A stretch of 54,894 nucleotides of DNA, taken from Ectocarpus siliculosus. Taxonomy: Eukaryota > Sar > Phaeophyceae > Ectocarpales > Ectocarpaceae. The stretch is from NCBI GenBank assembly GCA_000310025.1, contig FN647849.1, forward strand, positions 119,058 through 173,951, read 5' to 3'. The position numbers and the translations under genes are program-made. Below, piece by piece: positions 51,301 through 54,894 of the stretch. Under the pieces are notes generated by a model, which worked only from the letters and a program-made list of their open reading frames with translations, had not been told where the DNA came from and searched no databases. Numbering within the stretch: the stretch's first letter is position 1; each line of letters opens with the position of its first letter.

Positions 51301-53643
51301 AGCGGGCTCTTAAATCACCTGGTAAACGGTTCTCCTTGTGCTTGTGTTCGTGTGAACGGTACCAACGGTTTTGGACTCATGCTGCGTCTCCCCGAGAGAG
51401 AGGGTGTGCTGCTGCTGCTGTCTGCGACTGGCTGGGTGGCCCTTACTGCTGTTGTAGGCTTTGGTACCTTCCACACCTGTGCATCTATCAGTTACCAGGG
51501 CTGCTGCTCGCACGAGTCATCCGACAATCGAAAGCAGTTCCTCTTACACATTTTGCTTGACGCTCTTGGCCCTTCAGCCTCCGTATTACCCTTACGTGCT
51601 CGACCGTCGCAATATGATTGCGGGCTACTTGGGCGTCGGAACCGAATGTCTGTCGCGTAGCTCGGTAACCAGAGGACGGGCTTCGCGGTAGTTCGTGTTG
51701 TCGCATCAGATCCCCCCCGCCCTACTTTCGCACACAGCAGCTGCTGCTGCGATAGGTTCCGTTGCTGCCAAATCCGGTCAATGTCTCTTAGCAATACAAC
51801 GCAACATAGCGCTGAGTGCATTGCAGTAGTGTTCGGCAAACTCCTGGACCATGATGCTGCAGTGTTTTTTTTTTTTGTTGCCTTGTCTTGCTTGTGGTGT
51901 CGTGCTACTGCTGTAAGAAGGATCGACGGAACACATCCAGGCAATCCGCCATGGAGTTTGACAGTGTCGTGTGATCGTCGTCAAGCTTAAATGAACCACG
52001 AGCCGATCCAGGCTTCTTTTTCGGAATCTTGTTTTCGTGTGGTATAGGTGCATCAGCTTGAAGCGGCTGCATAGTCCAAAGCTTGCGCATGAGTCACTTT
52101 CTAAGAAACGCCTGACAAGGATGGTTGGTTTTGGTTGGTCCGCGCTCCGCCCCCGAAATTGCAGCATGGACCTCGCTGCTTAAGTTATACCTACTCGCTG
52201 TGCTCTCATTCCTGGTCCCGTGAGTAGACCGATCTATTTGAGGCACCTTGGCTGTAGAACGTTGCATCCAATCATAGACCACCCGTCCAAGATAACATGG
52301 CGTAAGTAATCGAAGCTTACCGCAGTGACGAGTGCGATGCTTCTTGGGCTTGGTTTGCATTATAGGACCGCTTTCGAAGTGGGTCACAGCTAGCTGGCAG
52401 CCGTCCTCTATTGCGGAAGAACACGACATGGTCAAGAATGGTCGCGGGGCATGATTTTCTGCGATTGCGACGCGACGGGCGCGGTGGTTGTCGTTTGGAC
52501 AGAAGGTCTCTGTCTCGCCATGTCTTTCCGAGCTTGCAATGGAGGCTGCCGTCAGTATGACCTAAAAGTTGCGGTTGTAATATTGTAGCACATACTATAC
52601 TTTTTACTGAGTACACGATCACTTCCCTTATGAAGCACGACGGTACTCGCCGGACAAAGGCTCGTGCCGGCAGCTGCGACGAGCGCAAGGCATTTGAGTC
52701 GTTCCAACCCAACAGTACAGCACATCTCCGAAAGTATGGAGTCCCTCCGATGGGATCAGAGGGGCACGAACTCTCTACGACACTGCTAAATACCGTTGTA
52801 AGGCGTACGTTCAAGACGAGGTTTTGTTCTTACCGCTCCCTGCGCTACCCCTTCTCGTCTGTTTTATCAATCCACCTTTTTGTTTTTCAGCAGTCGAGCA
52901 GCGGCCACAACAGAAACATGAGCACGTCGTCGAGCGTGGACATGACGACTGCAGGCGCGCTCCCCTCCGAACGACCCGCCTCCTCCTCCGCTGGCGACGA
53001 CGGCCCGATCTCGCCGCTCATGGTAGACACCTCGGCCGAGGCTCGCGCCGCGGCCTCTGGTGCCAGCCTGCGCGGCGTTCGCCCCCCGCCCGTAACGGTA
53101 ACCGGCGGCGGGCAACGAATACCGATCGATCCCAGCACCGCTGCCGGCAATAAGGCGCTAACCTCGTCCCCGTTGACGCCGAAGTCGTCGTTGGAAGCGG
53201 CGGCGATGGCGACGGCGGCGGCGGCGGCGGCGGCATCGGCTATGCCGCCGCCGCCCAAGCGAGAGCAGCGCGAGGAGCTGGGCCTCGTGGAGCAGCTGAC
53301 GAACATGGTGGAGGTGTTCGACATCTGCGACCTCTTGAGGAAGGTCTCTACGTCGGGGTCTTCGCGGCTGGACAAGCACGGTGCCATCATGAAACCTTCC
53401 AGTGGTGGCGGCGGAGGCGGAGGGCCGCACCACCTCAGGAACATGAGCGTAGACACGGACCAGGGGATGCCGCAGTCTCCCCTCGGGGGGGGGCAGTCGC
53501 CCACCGGGCTGGGTAGTCTCGCTTCCATGGAACTTGTGCGGGATTCCAGCAAAGACTGGGACACCCTCATGGCCGGGTCGGCGGATGTCAGCGACCTTGG
53601 AAATACCATGGTGCAAAGCGTGGCAGAGTTCTTTTCCTTCTAA
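48365..53643 (+). CDS. Heat-shock transcription factor (HSF-type DNA-binding domain)
   Basis: Nuclear transcription factor that binds heat-shock elements. Three exons: 48365-48476 (donor CGAG/GTGAGT, phase 1), 48687-49849 (donor AGG/GTGAGA, phase 0) and 52891-53643, about 675 aa. The winged-helix domain, residues about 40-135, reads QAFARKLAEIL, ISWNANGSAFQVHDVERF, ILTKYYRHSKFSSFQRQLNL, YSFRKI and GYAHPMFRRDRPDDL; the recognition helix SFQRQLNLYSF is intact. No clear leucine-zipper HR-A/B trimerisation repeat follows; instead there is a long Ala/Ser/Gln/basic low-complexity region. The last exon has a Pro/Ser/Ala-rich stretch, the helix REELGLVEQLTNMVEVFDI and an acidic-hydrophobic C-terminus (DWDTLMAGSADVSDLG, ending AEFFSF) that could activate transcription. 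The last intron is about 3 kb and may hide an additional exon. The start is the first ATG in frame with a good donor. Confidence 0.92.
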
Positions 53644-54599
53644 TCGTAGAACCAGGAGACTCCATGCAAAGAAAAAATATCGTTGTTGCTGTCTGTTTGT
53701 CAAAGGCGGACGTACCCCTTTTTCTCTCTTTCTGGTCTTGGTTGTTCCGCCGCATCGAGAGACGACGGGTAGGTTTTCTGTACTAAAAGCAGAGACGCGA
53801 GTGTTGCCTCTCGGGGTCGGTACGTGCGGGAGACACGTATACCCTCTCCGTTGTGACAAGAATCACGCCTCCTTTGATATTTTCGTGAAACAGCCGTCGA
53901 TCGCCGGCCGGGCGGTCTGTTGCCCACTATCGTACTTTTCTTTTTCCGCGTTGTGGAGCACCGGCAGTTATGTCTTTTTTTTTTATTTGCTGTGCGTATT
54001 CTTGTTTGTGTGTTGTGTTTGTTGGCTATTTGTGTGCGTGAAGATGTTCCCTTGCCCTTTCTTTTTTGGTCTCCTGGACGAGTGATCTTGTATCAGTAAG
54101 GAGACGGAACGGTGGCCACTGGGATGAACCGTTCGTGTTTCCCTCTCTTCAGAGTAAGGGCTTGAGGGAAGGGCACGATGAGGGGATCAGGGTTAACCTC
54201 AGTAACGTTGCGCGTGTCCATGCGAGGACATGGTGGAACGCAGAGGGATACTAATCCGAGGCAGCGGGGAGTATCATGGCACACCCAGGTTGTTGTACGG
54301 GGGGGGGGGGGTTTCCATGACCTTGTGTTGAGCGGAATAGCTCAAGGCTGGTATTGTCTATTTGCTTGTGCTGTATCGAGGAGGGGGGGGGGTAGAGAGA
54401 CTCCATCGCCGTGTCGTGCGAGTGGATGGCCGGGTCATTTCGACTAGTGTATTTTTGTTCATTTTTTTTTCGCCCGCCGCCACGTGTCATGGGGAGCGAG
54501 GAAAGCGAGAAAGTCCCCCACCCCCCCCCTCCCTCGGGGTTGTCGCTCAACAGCCTATCTGTCTTCCTTTGTGGTTCGGTTCGAAAAACGCGCCCGGGC
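53644..54599. other. HSF 3' flank, no further gene
   Basis: T-rich sequence follows the HSF stop (TTTTTTTTTATTTGC near 53971) and is presumably 3' UTR. G-runs occur at 54300 and 54382. No supported open frame. Confidence 0.5.
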
Positions 54600-54894
54600 C
54601 TAAGGATTGACATGCCCCCCGGACTAGTGCTGTGTGGAGGGCGCGGGGGGGGGGGGGGGAATGTAAAAAAGGGGCTTTTTTTTTTAAACCCCCAAAGGAA
54701 AAGTGTGACCCCTTTTTCTGTTGCCCCCTTGTTTTTTTTAATCCTTTTTTCCAGGGGGGGGGCCCAAAAATGGAAGAAGCCCGGCATGGGCTTCCAAAAA
54801 CCCAAAAAATTAATATGCCCCTCTTTTTCTAAAAAAAAATTTTTTGGATGAACCTTTTTTAACCCCGGGAAGGTTTTAAACCCCCCCCCCCCCC
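54600..54894. other. Degraded scaffold end with C homopolymer
   Basis: From about 54640 the sequence turns into inflated homopolymers (runs of G, A, T and C of 5-13) and ends in 14 C. The texture is the same as in the flanks of both N gaps, so base calls here are unreliable. Confidence 0.7.

Noticed and set aside
52094-52814. Minus-strand frames inside the last HSF intron
   Set aside because: No motif and no phase-linked exons. Taken as intron sequence.

Overview
This is intron-rich eukaryotic nuclear DNA. The genes have short phase-compatible exons, GT-AG and some GC-AG introns of about 0.2-3 kb, and Ser/Ala/Pro/Gly-rich low-complexity insertions. The gene set is an RGG-tailed protein, a ubiquitin-specific protease, a methyltransferase, a DEDDh exonuclease, an AMPK beta subunit, a TPR protein and a heat-shock factor. 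The style fits a stramenopile, most likely a brown alga of the Ectocarpus type; this is inference from gene structure, not a database match. The window looks like a draft scaffold: it starts in a G run, ends in a C run, and has two 100-N gaps flanked by degraded homopolymer-rich sequence.

Layout. 23-1160 (+): 3' end of an RGG-tailed protein. 3671-9117 (-): an eight-exon ubiquitin-specific protease of the USP36/42 type, about 958 aa. 9422-11966 (+): a four-exon Methyltransf_16 protein, about 373 aa, divergent from the protease with about 300 bp between the two start codons. 13388-15173 (-): a four-exon DEDDh exonuclease, about 244 aa. 18622-18721: gap 1, apparently an assembly artefact. 19677-25850 (-): a five-exon AMPK/SNF1 beta subunit, about 282 aa, with a MGN start, glycogen-binding module and C-terminal ASC domain. 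27533-30209 (-): parts of an unrecognised intron-rich gene. 31400-33806: two degenerate non-LTR retrotransposon copies around gap 2. 36963-45846 (+): a long TPR gene that seems to continue into two diverged helix/EF-hand-like modules. 48365-53643 (+): a three-exon heat-shock transcription factor, about 675 aa.

Mobile and repeated DNA. Three related foldback MITE-like elements (213-222 bp, termini close to ACCGTAA) lie in or next to gene introns. Three non-LTR 3' ends share one 3' UTR and each finishes in a run of 10-15 C, not A. Several small tandem duplications are present, one of which copies a 5' splice site.

The genes are unrelated housekeeping or regulatory genes and not a cluster with a shared pathway. 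Exon models were built by eye from protein motifs, splice dinucleotides and reading phase; a chain that keeps frame across many introns is the main support for each. I found no CRISPR array, rRNA or convincing tRNA. The least explained items are the TPR/EF-like gene, the 27.5-30.2 kb gene and the C-tailed retrotransposon family.
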